Assembly (NCBI GenBank): GCA_020636445.1
Contig: JACJXV010000021.1
Location: 1-64,000 of the forward strand
DNA from: Lewinellaceae bacterium
Lineage (GTDB): Bacteria > Bacteroidota > Bacteroidia > Chitinophagales > Saprospiraceae
DNA length: 64,000 nucleotides
Direction of reading: 5' to 3'
Numbering within the stretch: position 1 is the stretch's first letter; every line of letters starts with the position of its first letter. Both the position numbers and the translations under genes were made by a program. The notes under the pieces were generated by a model, which saw only the letters and a list, made by a program, of their open reading frames with translations, did not search any database and had not been told where the DNA came from. This document shows, piece by piece, positions 51,913 to 61,130 of this stretch.

Positions 51913-53283
51913 ATGAAGGATTCATTTTTCACCATTCCATTGCACCGTTGGGGCGGACTGTTGCTCCTGGTGTTGGGGTTGATGGTCAACCAGACGGGTA
52001 ACGCTCAGGCAGCGATGAACCTGGCGCAATCCTTGCAGTATGCTGCTGACCACAGCTCAGAAGTCCGCAAAAGCCAGCTTGGTGCTGACAAGGCCGATTG
52101 GCAACTTAAGGAGCTTTTATCTGCGGGGCTACCCCAGGTTAATGCCAATGCCCAGTTTGCCTACAACCCTTCGTTGCAGGTTATCTTTTTTCCGGACTTT
52201 CTCAATGGAAACCCGGATGACATTACGGCCGTTACCGTCGGTACGCACTGGGGGACCAATGGTTCGATCGAGGCAACCCAGTTAGCCTTTAGCCCGGAAT
52301 TCCGGGTGGGGGTTAAAGCGGCCCGTGAAGCAGCTGTTTTGAACCAGATGGCGGTGGGGCAGACCAAAGAGGCGATCCTGCTGAATGTCGCGCAATTGTA
52401 TTACAGTGTGCAGATGATTACAGCCCAGGAAAAGCTTATAGAGGCTAACCTGGATCAGGTGCGGGCGATCCGCAAGCTCGCTGAATTACAGGTTAAAAAC
52501 GGATTGGGCCGGCAAATCGATGTCGATCAACTGACCGTCAATCAACTGAATCTGGAAAACCAGCTGCGCAATGTTCAATTACAGTATGAACAGCAAATGA
52601 ATATGCTGAAATTCAGTATGAAGTACCCGCTGGACCAACCCCTGGTATTGACGGACACGCTTTCTGAGCAGCAGTTCATTATGCCCGATGCCGTAGCTAT
52701 CCAGCCGGAATACCGCAACCGGATCGCATTCAATATCCTGGACAAACAACAGGAGCTGAACGAGATCAACCTCAATCGCTACGAAGCCAGCTATTGGCCT
52801 ACGGCCCGCATCTTTGCCAATATGAATGTGCAGGCACAGCCGCGTCGCTTCAACGACTATTTTGAGTCCCGCTCCTGGGCGAATTTCAGCTCGGTTGGCT
52901 TGCGCTTATCGGTGCCTTTGTATGATGGCAATATGCGCCGCTCGCAGATTGAACAGGTGAAGCTGGACATTCTGCAGACCGACGAAGACAAGAAGATGCT
53001 GGAGTCTCAAATGGAAGTTGGTTTTGCCAACGCCAAGCGCACCTTACAGGTACAACTCAATAATCTGGAAACACTGCGTAAAAACCGCACAATGGCAGAG
53101 GAAGTCTACCGCTTAGCACAGCGCCGTTTCGAAGAGGGTATCGCACCGGTGACCGAGGTGGTTACTGCCGAAACGTCAATGCGGGAGGCACAAGCTAACT
53201 TTTTGACTTCACTGTTTCAGGTGAAACTCGCCGAACTGGAGTTGTTGCAACTCAATGGCAAACTCATTAAAATGATTCAATAA
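51913..53283 (+). CDS. TolC-family outer-membrane factor
   Basis: 456 residues from the ATG at 51913 (MKDSFFTIPLHRWGGLLL), with a signal peptide; the upstream GTG start is not signal-like. Two TolC-like halves with AMNLAQSLQYAADHSSEVR and, in the second, LNRYEASYWPTARIFANMN, plus the coiled hairpins rich in Leu, Asn and Gln (VNQLNLENQLRNVQLQYEQ). It forms the outer-membrane channel of the tripartite pump with the two genes downstream. Confidence 0.92.
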   Translation: MKDSFFTIPLHRWGGLLLLVLGLMVNQTGNAQAAMNLAQSLQYAADHSSEVRKSQLGADKADWQLKELLSAGLPQVNANAQFAYNPSLQVIFFPDFLNGNPDDITAVTVGTHWGTNGSIEATQLAFSPEFRVGVKAAREAAVLNQMAVGQTKEAILLNVAQLYYSVQMITAQEKLIEANLDQVRAIRKLAELQVKNGLGRQIDVDQLTVNQLNLENQLRNVQLQYEQQMNMLKFSMKYPLDQPLVLTDTLSEQQFIMPDAVAIQPEYRNRIAFNILDKQQELNEINLNRYEASYWPTARIFANMNVQAQPRRFNDYFESRSWANFSSVGLRLSVPLYDGNMRRSQIEQVKLDILQTDEDKKMLESQMEVGFANAKRTLQVQLNNLETLRKNRTMAEEVYRLAQRRFEEGIAPVTEVVTAETSMREAQANFLTSLFQVKLAELELLQLNGKLIKMIQ

Positions 53284-53320
53284 CCCCAGGGTTAAAATAC
53301 CATAATCACATCCGAACAAC

Positions 53321-54379
53321 ATGAAAAAGATCTTTCGCATCCTTATGTTTCTGGCTGTCATTGCCATTTCCGTTGCCGGGATAGCCTGGAAACTGGCCGA
53401 TAATAAAAAACAAATCGAAGCCGACGCTTCGGCTGCCCAGGTGCGCAATACCAAAGTGCTGGTAACAACGACCATGCCGCAGGAACGCCAGCTGAGTAAC
53501 GATTTTACCATGACGGGTACATTGCGGGCATTCCGCGAAACGCCGATCATTGCCGAAACCAGCGGCCGCCTGGTGCAGCTGCTGGTGGATAACGGTACCA
53601 ATGTTCAGCAGGGGAAACTCATCGCCGTGCTGGATAATGAATTGATCCAAAATCAGATCGACATCGCCAAGATCAACCTGGAAAAGGGCGAACGCGATGT
53701 TAGCCGTCTGTCTAACCTGGCCAAAGAAGGTGGCGTTTCCCAACAGCAACTCGATGATGCCCGCAATGGCGTGGACAACCTGAAATCGCAGATCAAAAAT
53801 CTGCAGAAACAACTATCGATGACCTACGTGAAAGCTCCTTTTTCCGGGGTGATTACCAATAAGATGGTGGAGGTAGGCTCTTTCATTAGTCCGCAGAGTA
53901 AAATTGCTGACCTGGTGCAGACCAGTAAACTCTACCTGCAATCTTATGTCACTGAAGAACAGGTGATTCAGATTCGCAAGGGGCAGAATGCCAAAGTAGT
54001 TCTCGATGTGATGCCCAACAAAACCCTGACCGGCCGGGTAACCTTCATCGATGTCAAAGCCGATCTTTCGCAGCGCTTTTTAGTGGAACTGGAAATCACC
54101 AACCCCGGTGAACTGCGGGGTGGGATGAACGGGTCCGTAACCTTCACCGGCGAAGCCCCCACCAGGGCACTGACCATTCCCCGGGAATGCATCGTCGGTA
54201 GCTTACGCGATGCCCAGGTATACGTGGTGGAAAATGGCAAGGCAGTATTGCGCCCGGTGGTTACCGGCCAGGTTGACGATGATATCGTTGCTATCGTCCA
54301 GGGCCTGCAGGCAGGGGATCAGGTGGTGAAAACCGGCCAGATTAACCTCACTAACGGCGCCGAAATAATCATTCAGTAA
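53321..54379 (+). CDS. RND efflux membrane-fusion protein
   Basis: 352 residues. One N-terminal membrane segment (MFLAVIAISVAGIAWKL), a lipoyl domain (ETSGRLVQLLVDNGTNVQQG), a coiled-coil hairpin (about 115-165), then the second lipoyl half (KAPFSGVITNKMVEVGSFI) and barrel with MNGSVTFTGEAPTRALTIP. It links the RND pump to TolC. It lies 37 bp after the TolC gene. Confidence 0.94.
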   Translation: MKKIFRILMFLAVIAISVAGIAWKLADNKKQIEADASAAQVRNTKVLVTTTMPQERQLSNDFTMTGTLRAFRETPIIAETSGRLVQLLVDNGTNVQQGKLIAVLDNELIQNQIDIAKINLEKGERDVSRLSNLAKEGGVSQQQLDDARNGVDNLKSQIKNLQKQLSMTYVKAPFSGVITNKMVEVGSFISPQSKIADLVQTSKLYLQSYVTEEQVIQIRKGQNAKVVLDVMPNKTLTGRVTFIDVKADLSQRFLVELEITNPGELRGGMNGSVTFTGEAPTRALTIPRECIVGSLRDAQVYVVENGKAVLRPVVTGQVDDDIVAIVQGLQAGDQVVKTGQINLTNGAEIIIQ

Positions 54380-54401
54380 TCACCCGGTTAACTATGCAAT
54401 T

Positions 54402-57400
54402 ATGTCAATTACCGAAATTGCTATAAAACGCCCTTCACTGATCCTGGTACTGTTTCTGGTACTGACGTTGTTGGGTTTGTTCAGCTATACCAAGCTCTCG
54501 TATGAGCTTATTCCTAAGTTTGAGGCTCCTATTATTACCGCCACCACCCTTTATCCGGGGGCAGGCCCGGCGGAAGTGGAGCAATCGATCACCAAAAAGG
54601 TGGAAGATGCCTTGTCGGGTGTTGAGGGCGTAAAAGGAATGCGTTCTACATCACGGGAGAACCTCTCAACGGTCATCGTTGAGCTGGCGCAGGATGCCAA
54701 TGTCGATCTGGCCCTACAGGATGCACAACGCAAAATCAATGCGGTGCAGTCCACGTTTCCCGAAGACTCCCGTTTGCCCGTACTGGGTAAGTTCAGTTCT
54801 GACGAAGTACCCATCATGAACATCGGGGCGAATGCAAACCTGTCGCCCGGAGCCTTTTACGATTTGGCGAAAGACCGGATTGCCCCGGCGCTGGCTTCTA
54901 TTGATGGTGTTGCCCAGGTGTCGCTGGTTGGTGGGCAGGAACGTGAAGTACGTATCAACGTCAACCGCGAGCAACTGGAAATCCACCGCTTGAGCATGCT
55001 GCAGGTATTGCAGGCCGTCAAGACTGCCAACCTGGAATTTCCTACCGGAAAGGTGAAAAACGATAATAACCAGGTGACGATCCGTCTGGCTGGCAAACTG
55101 GCGGCAATCGACCAGCTACGGCAGCTGGTGGTCGCCACCAACCCGGTTACGCGGACCCCCATCCGCCTGGGGGAAATTGCCGAAGTAGAAGATGCCACCA
55201 AGGAAGCAGCCGACCTGAGCCGGGTGAATGGCGTAGCGGCATTGGGTATCCTTATTCAGAAGCAATCGGATGCCAATGCCGTAGCGGTAAGTGAAACGGT
55301 GCGCGACCAAATGGCCCGCCTGTCGGAAATATATACCAAAGAAGAACTGCGCTTTGAAGTATCCAACGACACCTCTGATTTTACCATTACAGCCGTAGAT
55401 GCCGTTATCCATGATATCAGTTTGGCGGTGGTGCTGGTGGCAGTCATTATGTTGTTGTTCCTCCACAGCTTCCGGAACGCCCTGATCGTGATGCTGGCTA
55501 TTCCGACATCGCTTATTTCGACGATGATTTTGATGTATGCCTTCGGGTTTTCGCTCAACCTGATGACCCTGCTGGCTATGTCGTTGGTTATTGGTATCCT
55601 GGTCGACGACTCGATTGTAGTACTGGAAAACATCTACCGGCACCTGGAAATGGGGAAAGACCGCCGCAAGGCAGCCCTCGACGGGCGGAATGAAATTGGC
55701 TTCACGGCCCTGGCCATTACCCTGGTGGACGTAGTGGTTTTCTTTCCCATCGCGCTTACCGGCGGGATTGTAGGGAATATCATGCGCCAGTTTGCCCTGG
55801 TGGTGGTGATGTCCACCCTGATGTCGTTGCTGGTATCCTTTACGTTGACCCCAATGCTCGCTTCGCGCTTTTCACGCCTGGAGCATTTACATGGCCGCAA
55901 CTTGTTAAGCGCTATTCTTCTCGCTTTCGAGCGCGGATTAGAAGCGCTGACGGCCCGCTATGTGGGTGCATTGAAGTGGTCGATCCGTCACTGGTACGCG
56001 GTACTGGGAATCACGGTAGTGCTGTTCTTTAGCTCTTTCCAACTGGTTACGGGCGGTTTTATTGGTACGGCTTTCATCTCGACCAGCGACCGCGGGGAGT
56101 TCATCATTAAACTGGAATTACCCAAAGAAGCTACCCTGGCGGAAACGAACCGCGTTTCACAGGAAGCTGAAGATTACTTACTGGAAAAAGGCGACGTCAT
56201 CGGGGTTTTCTCCACCATTGGCCGAACCACGGATTTCTTCACAGGAGGTACTTCGCTATCGAATACGGCTGAATTGCAGGTAAAACTTACCCCCGCTGAA
56301 CAACGGGACATTAGCACGGACTTCTATGCCCGGAATATGAAAAACGAGCTGGAAATGCGCCTGCCGGGAACCAAGGTAACCTCCAGTCCGGTATCCTTCT
56401 TCGGGGGAGCCGACCAGGAGCCCATTCAGGTCATTGTCAGTTCTGCCGATTTGGACGAAGCCAAAATCTACGGCGATTCGGTCCTGAACTGGTTGCGCAA
56501 TACGCCGGGGGCGATGGAAGCCAAACTGAGCTACGAAGTGGGGAACCCCGAAATTCTGGTTGAGGTCGACCGGGCTCGTATGGCGGAGTTGGGCCTTGAC
56601 CTGGGAACAGTAGGGGCTACCATGCAAACCGCCTTCAGTGGCAATACCGATACCAAATTCCGGGATGGCAACTCCGAGTACGACATCAACATTCGGCTCG
56701 ATGAATTCGATCGCCGCAATGCCGATGACGTGCGCAACCTGACGTTCATCAATCAACAGGGACAACTGGTAAAACTCACGCAATTTGCCAAAATTACGCC
56801 TACGACGGGCCCCAGTATCCTGGAACGCAAAGACCGGATTCCGGCAGTAACCGTTTCCTCCAAAGTACTGGGTCGCCAGTCGGGGGATATTGGTGCCGAC
56901 CTGCAGGCTAAGATTGCCCAAAATCCGCCACCAGCCGGCGTAGCTATTGCGTATGATGGTGATCTCAAGGCGCAGGAAGAAAGCTTCGGCAGCCTGGGAT
57001 TGGCCTTCCTGGCATCCATCATTTTCGTCTACCTGATCATGGTGGCTCTTTATGATTCCTGGGTAAGTCCTTTTGTGGTCTTGTTCTCGATTCCGGTGGC
57101 TATGGTAGGCGCCTTCCTTTCGATGGCACTCTCCATGAGTACCCTGGACATCTTCTCGATTCTCGGGATTATCATGCTGGTCGGTCTGGTGGGGAAAAAC
57201 GCTATCCTGCTGGTTGACTTTGCCAATCAGCGCAAGCGGGAAGGTTACCGACTCATCCGGGCCATCCTGGAAGCCGGAGCCCTGCGTTTGCGGCCGATCA
57301 TCATGACGACCATCGCCATGGTTATCGGGATGCTCCCGATCGCCCTGGCTACAGGCCCGGGAGCAGAATGGAAAAATGGGTTGGCCTGGGCCCTGATCGG

Positions 57401-57566
57401 TGGTTTAACGAGCTCCATGCTCCTCACCCTGGTCGTCGTACCGATCATCTACCTGATGATGGAACGGGTACGCCGCTGGGCTACCGGTGAACGCAATCGC
57501 ATCCGGGCCAAACGGGAAGCCGATAAAGCCGCCCGCGAGCAACGCGAACTGGCCATGGCTGATTAA
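54402..57566 (+). CDS. RND multidrug efflux permease (HAE1 family)
   Basis: 1054 residues; proton-driven exporter. Begins SITEIAIKRPSLILVLFLVL, has the conserved GILVDDSIVVLENIYRH in the fourth helix (proton-relay Asp pair), the large periplasmic loops and the second-half helices SIIFVYLIMVALYDSW and VGLVGKNAILLVDFANQRK. Its size and layout match AcrB-type pumps. Substrate not deducible. It is followed by a strong terminator at 57601. Confidence 0.96.
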   Translation: MSITEIAIKRPSLILVLFLVLTLLGLFSYTKLSYELIPKFEAPIITATTLYPGAGPAEVEQSITKKVEDALSGVEGVKGMRSTSRENLSTVIVELAQDANVDLALQDAQRKINAVQSTFPEDSRLPVLGKFSSDEVPIMNIGANANLSPGAFYDLAKDRIAPALASIDGVAQVSLVGGQEREVRINVNREQLEIHRLSMLQVLQAVKTANLEFPTGKVKNDNNQVTIRLAGKLAAIDQLRQLVVATNPVTRTPIRLGEIAEVEDATKEAADLSRVNGVAALGILIQKQSDANAVAVSETVRDQMARLSEIYTKEELRFEVSNDTSDFTITAVDAVIHDISLAVVLVAVIMLLFLHSFRNALIVMLAIPTSLISTMILMYAFGFSLNLMTLLAMSLVIGILVDDSIVVLENIYRHLEMGKDRRKAALDGRNEIGFTALAITLVDVVVFFPIALTGGIVGNIMRQFALVVVMSTLMSLLVSFTLTPMLASRFSRLEHLHGRNLLSAILLAFERGLEALTARYVGALKWSIRHWYAVLGITVVLFFSSFQLVTGGFIGTAFISTSDRGEFIIKLELPKEATLAETNRVSQEAEDYLLEKGDVIGVFSTIGRTTDFFTGGTSLSNTAELQVKLTPAEQRDISTDFYARNMKNELEMRLPGTKVTSSPVSFFGGADQEPIQVIVSSADLDEAKIYGDSVLNWLRNTPGAMEAKLSYEVGNPEILVEVDRARMAELGLDLGTVGATMQTAFSGNTDTKFRDGNSEYDINIRLDEFDRRNADDVRNLTFINQQGQLVKLTQFAKITPTTGPSILERKDRIPAVTVSSKVLGRQSGDIGADLQAKIAQNPPPAGVAIAYDGDLKAQEESFGSLGLAFLASIIFVYLIMVALYDSWVSPFVVLFSIPVAMVGAFLSMALSMSTLDIFSILGIIMLVGLVGKNAILLVDFANQRKREGYRLIRAILEAGALRLRPIIMTTIAMVIGMLPIALATGPGAEWKNGLAWALIGGLTSSMLLTLVVVPIIYLMMERVRRWATGERNRIRAKREADKAAREQRELAMAD

Positions 57567-57600
57567 TGTAGTTCCCCCTTCAGGGTTGGGATTCAATACG

Positions 57601-57645
57601 ACGGGTTACTGGCTTGCGAGCCGGTAACCCGTTGTGGTTTTTGGG
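57601..57645 (+). terminator. Rho-independent terminator of the efflux operon
   Basis: ACGGGTTACTGGCT (57601-57614), loop TGCG, AGCCGGTAACCCGT (57619-57632), a 14-bp stem with one G-U wobble, then TGTGGTTTTTGG. It lies 35 bp after the RND stop. Confidence 0.88.
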
Positions 57646-57698
57646 AGGTATCCACCACTGGAGATTGGTCCGCTTCGGGAAGCGACAGACTATGGAAG

Positions 57699-58852
57699 TA
57701 GGGCAAACGCACCAAATCTACAAACGGAGGACCTTCTCCAAATAGTCCAGATTCATAGCGGCCTTGTATCGCCGTTTTCGTTTGCTTAGTCTGGAGTCAT
57801 CCATCGCGATTCGATGCAGGGCTAATTTGCGTAGTATGCTCAAGTTTTCAGGAGCATGCCCGCTTCGAGCCCGGTTGGCATCTTCGGCGAAAGTGACATC
57901 CAGATGCCAGTGTAATTGGTTCTCAACGCTCCAGTGACTGCGGATAAGTCGGTTCATATCTTGCGCGGTGCGCTGGGTGAGCGTGCTAATATAATACCTT
58001 GTTTGTGTGGAGGTTGCTTCACCAACCATTCGGGTTGCTTCAATTTTAACCAGTGTCTTTATACTAGGCCAGGCCTGCTGCATATTGGGACTCAAACAGT
58101 CCGAGGCCCGTAAGGTAGCACAATGCCGCTTTTCAAAACGGCCATGGCCATATTCCCAGTCTTCGTCTGTTTGGTCTAGTCCAGAAAATTGAAACGACTC
58201 ATGCACTTCCTCCAGCAGTTCCTCCTGATTACCCTTCAGGGCCAGGATATAGTCCGCTTCTTTAGCGACGATCTGGTCAGCGATGTTTTTCTGGCAACCG
58301 ATGGCATCGATACTGACAATGGCTCCCTTGAGCGAGAGCTCATCCAACAAGGCTGGAATAGCCGTTATCTCGTTGCTCTTGTCGCCTACTTTGCGCTGCC
58401 CGATGCAAAGGTTCACCTCGCTCACCCACGCATGGAGGATATACAGACCCGTACCGGCAGGGCCACGAGCCGATGCACCACGCAACTTCTTACCATCCAA
58501 CACCACGAGCTGCTCTTCCACATGTTCGATAAGCGCAGCTCCATCAGCGGCCAAGGCCTCCTTAAGCTGTTCTGGATCAATCATTTGCAGTACTCGATTG
58601 AAGGTGTCATGAGAAGGAATACCATTCGGCAAGGCTAACTTGGTGGCCAGCCAGTCAAAGCGTTCTTCGCCGAAAGCCACCATGTCCTCGAAGTCTTCTC
58701 CACCGGTTAATAAGGTGCATAAGGCAATGAACAGAATGTCGGACAGCTTGTGCAAACAGCGTCCCTGTACGCGAAGATCGGTTACCGTGCTGAAAATCGT
58801 AGGTGAGTCTTTTGCATGCAGACCAAGTTAAGCATTTAGTGCGTTTGCCCTA
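57699..58852 (-). mobile_element. ISAs1-family insertion sequence
   Basis: Terminal inverted repeats TAGGGCAAACGCACCAAAT (57699-57717) and ATTTAGTGCGTTTGCCCTA (58834-58852) match at 18 of 19 bp. A 9-bp direct repeat CTATGGAAG flanks it (57690-57698 and 58853-58861), a target duplication typical of the family, so the element is a complete and recent insertion. Confidence 0.9.
57718..58755 (-). CDS. ISAs1-family transposase (DDE)
   Basis: 345 residues as an uninterrupted frame from a TTG (58755). The N-terminal DDE_Tnp_1-associated part LHKLSDILFIALCTLLTGGED, the acidic triad regions VVLDGKKLRGA and VSIDAIGCQKNIADQI, and YILALKGNQEELLEEV plus HWSVENQLHWHLDVTFAED are ISAs1 hallmarks. Family members usually begin with about 25 residues more; the matching residues (DSPTIFSTVTDLRVQGRC) are encoded upstream but with no ATG before the next stop, so the start is non-canonical (TTG or CTG) or the gene has lost it. 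Confidence 0.88.
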   Translation of the reverse strand: MHKLSDILFIALCTLLTGGEDFEDMVAFGEERFDWLATKLALPNGIPSHDTFNRVLQMIDPEQLKEALAADGAALIEHVEEQLVVLDGKKLRGASARGPAGTGLYILHAWVSEVNLCIGQRKVGDKSNEITAIPALLDELSLKGAIVSIDAIGCQKNIADQIVAKEADYILALKGNQEELLEEVHESFQFSGLDQTDEDWEYGHGRFEKRHCATLRASDCLSPNMQQAWPSIKTLVKIEATRMVGEATSTQTRYYISTLTQRTAQDMNRLIRSHWSVENQLHWHLDVTFAEDANRARSGHAPENLSILRKLALHRIAMDDSRLSKRKRRYKAAMNLDYLEKVLRL

Positions 58853-59131
58853 CTATGGAAGTAGGTGACTGGAAAATTCAAAAAGTTTCCCCTAAATTAA
58901 CCGAAAAAAGAGCTTTTCTATGGTATCTCAAGCCAGAGTAAAAGAAAGTTTCCCAACAGTACATTTGCAAAACACCCCCTGTGCACATGATGTTTTTGAA
59001 TATTTTTTTAACGCAAAAAACTCATTATGAACTGATTATTATAAAATAGCTGTAGGAGTGATGTGTGCCAACATAGGGCACTGCGACGCTTGGATGAATT
59101 TTGTAATGCTTTGAAATTTTGTAGGAGTGAT

Positions 59132-59480
59132 GTGTGCAAATTGGCGTGTTGGCTAAAGTTTCTAATGCGCTAATAGCCAATAGCTAATGTGCTGAAAATG
59201 TGTGCAAATTGGCGCGTTGGCGCATTGGGTTTTGGCGTGTTGGCTAATGTTGCTAATGCTCTAATAGCCAATGGCTAATGCGCTGAAAATGTGTGCAAAT
59301 TGGCGCGTTGGCGCGTTAGGTTTTGGCGTGTTGGCTAAAGTTTCTAATGCGCTAATAGCCAATAGCTAATGCGCTGAAAATGTGTGCAAATTGGCGCGTT
59401 GGCGCATTGGGTTTTGGCGTGTTGGCTAATGTTGCTAATAGCTAACACGCTAATACGCTAATACGCTAATACGCTGAAAC
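59132..59480. repeat. 91-bp tandem repeat array
   Basis: Units begin GTGTGCAAATTGG at 59132, 59200, 59291 and 59382; the spacings are 68, 91 and 91 bp, the first lacking a 23-bp part. Each contains GGCGTGTTGGCTAA and GCTAATAGCCAA. It ends in short GCTAATAC 8-mers up to about 59474. No spacers as in CRISPR. Confidence 0.85.
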
Positions 59481-59496
59481 TATGTGCCAACATAGG

Positions 59497-59740
59497 GTAC
59501 CCGCCACCCTGCGCCTACGGCTACGGGATTCGGGCAAGCTGCATCGGTCTGCTCACTGCTCACTGCTCACTGCTGACTGGAAGGGCACCCGCCTCCTTAC
59601 GCCTTCGGCTCCAGGATTCGGGCAAGCGGCTTAGGTCTGCTCACTGCTCACTGCTGACTGAAAGGGCACCCGCCTCCCTTCGGCTACGGGATTCGGGCAA
59701 GCGGCTTAGGTCTTCTGCCTGCTCACTGCTCACTGTTCAC
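59497..59740. repeat. ~80-bp composite tandem repeat
   Basis: Three units (59497, 59584, 59665) share CACCCGCC, CGGCTACGGGATTCGGGCAA and TCACTGC heptamers. A fourth unit lies at 61280-61375. The TCACTGC block (CTCACTGCTCACTG) is itself a period-7 array. Confidence 0.8.
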
Positions 59741-59872
59741 CTCATCAACCTCAGGTGTGTTGGCTATTTGTGAATTCGGAAAATCAACGAGTCCACTCAA
59801 CAATACCAGGAATAAGATGAAACGAAATTTGGCACTAAACCGTTATCTTAGCTAGGCGAACTTGTAAAAGTT

Positions 59873-60172
59873 ATGGATAAAGAACTAAAGAATCAGCTGA
59901 TCCTCAATCTACTACCTTATTTTCCCGACAGGATTGGGGTTTTTGGCTCTTTTGCGAGAGGCGATAATAAAGAGGGCAGTGATTTGGATGTTCTGATCAA
60001 ATTTAAGGATCGGGTTAGTCTTCTCAAGCTTGTTCAAATTGAACAGGAGTTGAGTGATAAACTGGGCATTCCCATCGATTTAGTTACGGAGAATAGCATA
60101 AAGAATCCGCTGCTTAAGAAGTACATCAATAAAGACCTCATTACAATCTACGAATGGGAAATAAGGCTGTAA
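59873..60172 (+). CDS. MntA-like nucleotidyltransferase antitoxin
   Basis: 99 residues. RIGVFGSFARGDNKEGSDLD is the minimal nucleotidyltransferase motif (GSFxRG and DxD), and LVTENSIKNPLLKKYI closes the domain. In the HepT/MntA modules this enzyme attaches AMP to the toxin and neutralises it. The stop codon (60170-60172) lies in the left end of an inverted-repeat element. The partner toxin is 612 bp away and broken. Confidence 0.85.
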   Translation: MDKELKNQLILNLLPYFPDRIGVFGSFARGDNKEGSDLDVLIKFKDRVSLLKLVQIEQELSDKLGIPIDLVTENSIKNPLLKKYINKDLITIYEWEIRL

Positions 60173-60780
60173 AGAAAAATTATTGCCCTATAATTTCAAT
60201 GAAATTTTGTGGGACCTAAGCTGGACTTTAGCCATTTAAGTGGTCATGCAGGCTAATAATTTTTTTATCGGCCCGCCAGAGGCGGATAAACCTTTACCGG
60301 TGGCGCGTTAAGAAATGGAGCGGCCTATAGTGGGTATGAAAGTCAACGAAACGTCCGCCGGAAATGTGTTTGAGCTAACGCAATTGGTTATTTAACAACT
60401 TGTTAATAGGCAATCACAAAAGGTAAATCAGGATTCTCAGCGATAGAGCGAGTTTCTTTCCGGCAGTGTAGTGCCGCTAATTAATGCTAAAAAAAGATGG
60501 ATACTTCACCCTAATTGCCGCTTCATTTTAGCGTCAGCGGTAACAGTTTACCCGCCTATGGAGGGCCTTGGGCTTTTTGCTTCTCCCGCCATAGGCGGAT
60601 AAATTTTGGGCCAAGCCAAAAAGAAGGTGCACCTAGCTGGTGGTAATTCAGCATAAGATCATTTTTTCCTTTCCTTAAGGCTAAAAAGCCAAAACCTGCC
60701 TTGCGATACTGCTAAGAAATTCATATTGGAATGTGCTTTTTAAAAACAGTTAAAGTCCAGTTTATTTTTTCTTTACAGCC
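60165..60780. mobile_element. Element with inverted repeats between mntA and hepT
   Basis: GGCTGTAAAGAAAAA (60165-60179) and its complement at 60766-60780 form 15-bp terminal repeats; a second pair CTGGACTTTA (60221-60230) and TAAAGTCCAG (60751-60760) lies inside. About 616 bp, no gene, with CCCGCC palindromes at 60273, 60551 and 60586. Flanking TA is the only visible duplication. It splits what was probably an operon. Confidence 0.6.
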
Positions 60781-60784
60781 CTAA

Positions 60785-61130
60785 ATGGGAAAAGACGATC
60801 GCATCTATTTAGATCATATTCTGGAGAGCTTTTCGAAGGTAATGCAATACCTGGAAGGGGTGGGCTACGAAGCATTTCTGGCTGATGAAGAGAAACAAGA
60901 TGCGATCATTCGAAAAATTGAGGTTGCTGGCGAAGCCACTAAACGCTTGAGCCTGGATCTTCGGGAAAAATATGGCCAAATACCATGGCGGGCTATCGCT
61001 GGAATGCGTGATAAGTTGAAGTAGTCACGACTATTTTGACGTTGATCTCGATACTGTCTGGGAAACGGCGACCAAGGATATTCCCAATCTTTTTCCAGCC
61101 ATTGCGGCGATAATAAAAGAAACAAACTAA
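60785..61130 (+). pseudogene. HepT-like toxin with frameshift in the active site
   Basis: The frame from 60785 (MGKDDRIYLDHILESFSKVM) gives a HepT/DUF86 helix bundle but stops after GMRDKLK at 61024. A +1 frame then reads SSHDYFDVDLDTVWETATKD to TAA at 61128-61130. Joined, they give the usual ~115 residues. The family motif RxxxxHxY would be RDKLxHDY, and an apparent 4-base insertion (AAGT) separates R from H-Y, so the toxin is likely inactive. Confidence 0.75.

Larger units (their letters stand above)
58862..59872. other. Gene-free region carrying long repeat arrays
   Basis: About 1 kb without a supported gene. Up to 59130 there is AT-rich DNA with two copies of TGTAGGAGTGATGTGTGC (59051, 59120). 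It is followed by a 91-bp tandem array (59132-59480) and an ~80-bp array (59497-59740) of the same type as at 61280. Confidence 0.6.

Noticed and set aside
54551..57596. Long antisense frames across the RND gene (for example 56256-56921)
   Set aside because: Codon patterns follow the sense gene and products lack domains; they are shadows of the efflux permease.
59132..59740. CRISPR-like repeat array
   Set aside because: Units are 68-91 bp and contiguous, with no unique spacers and no cas genes.
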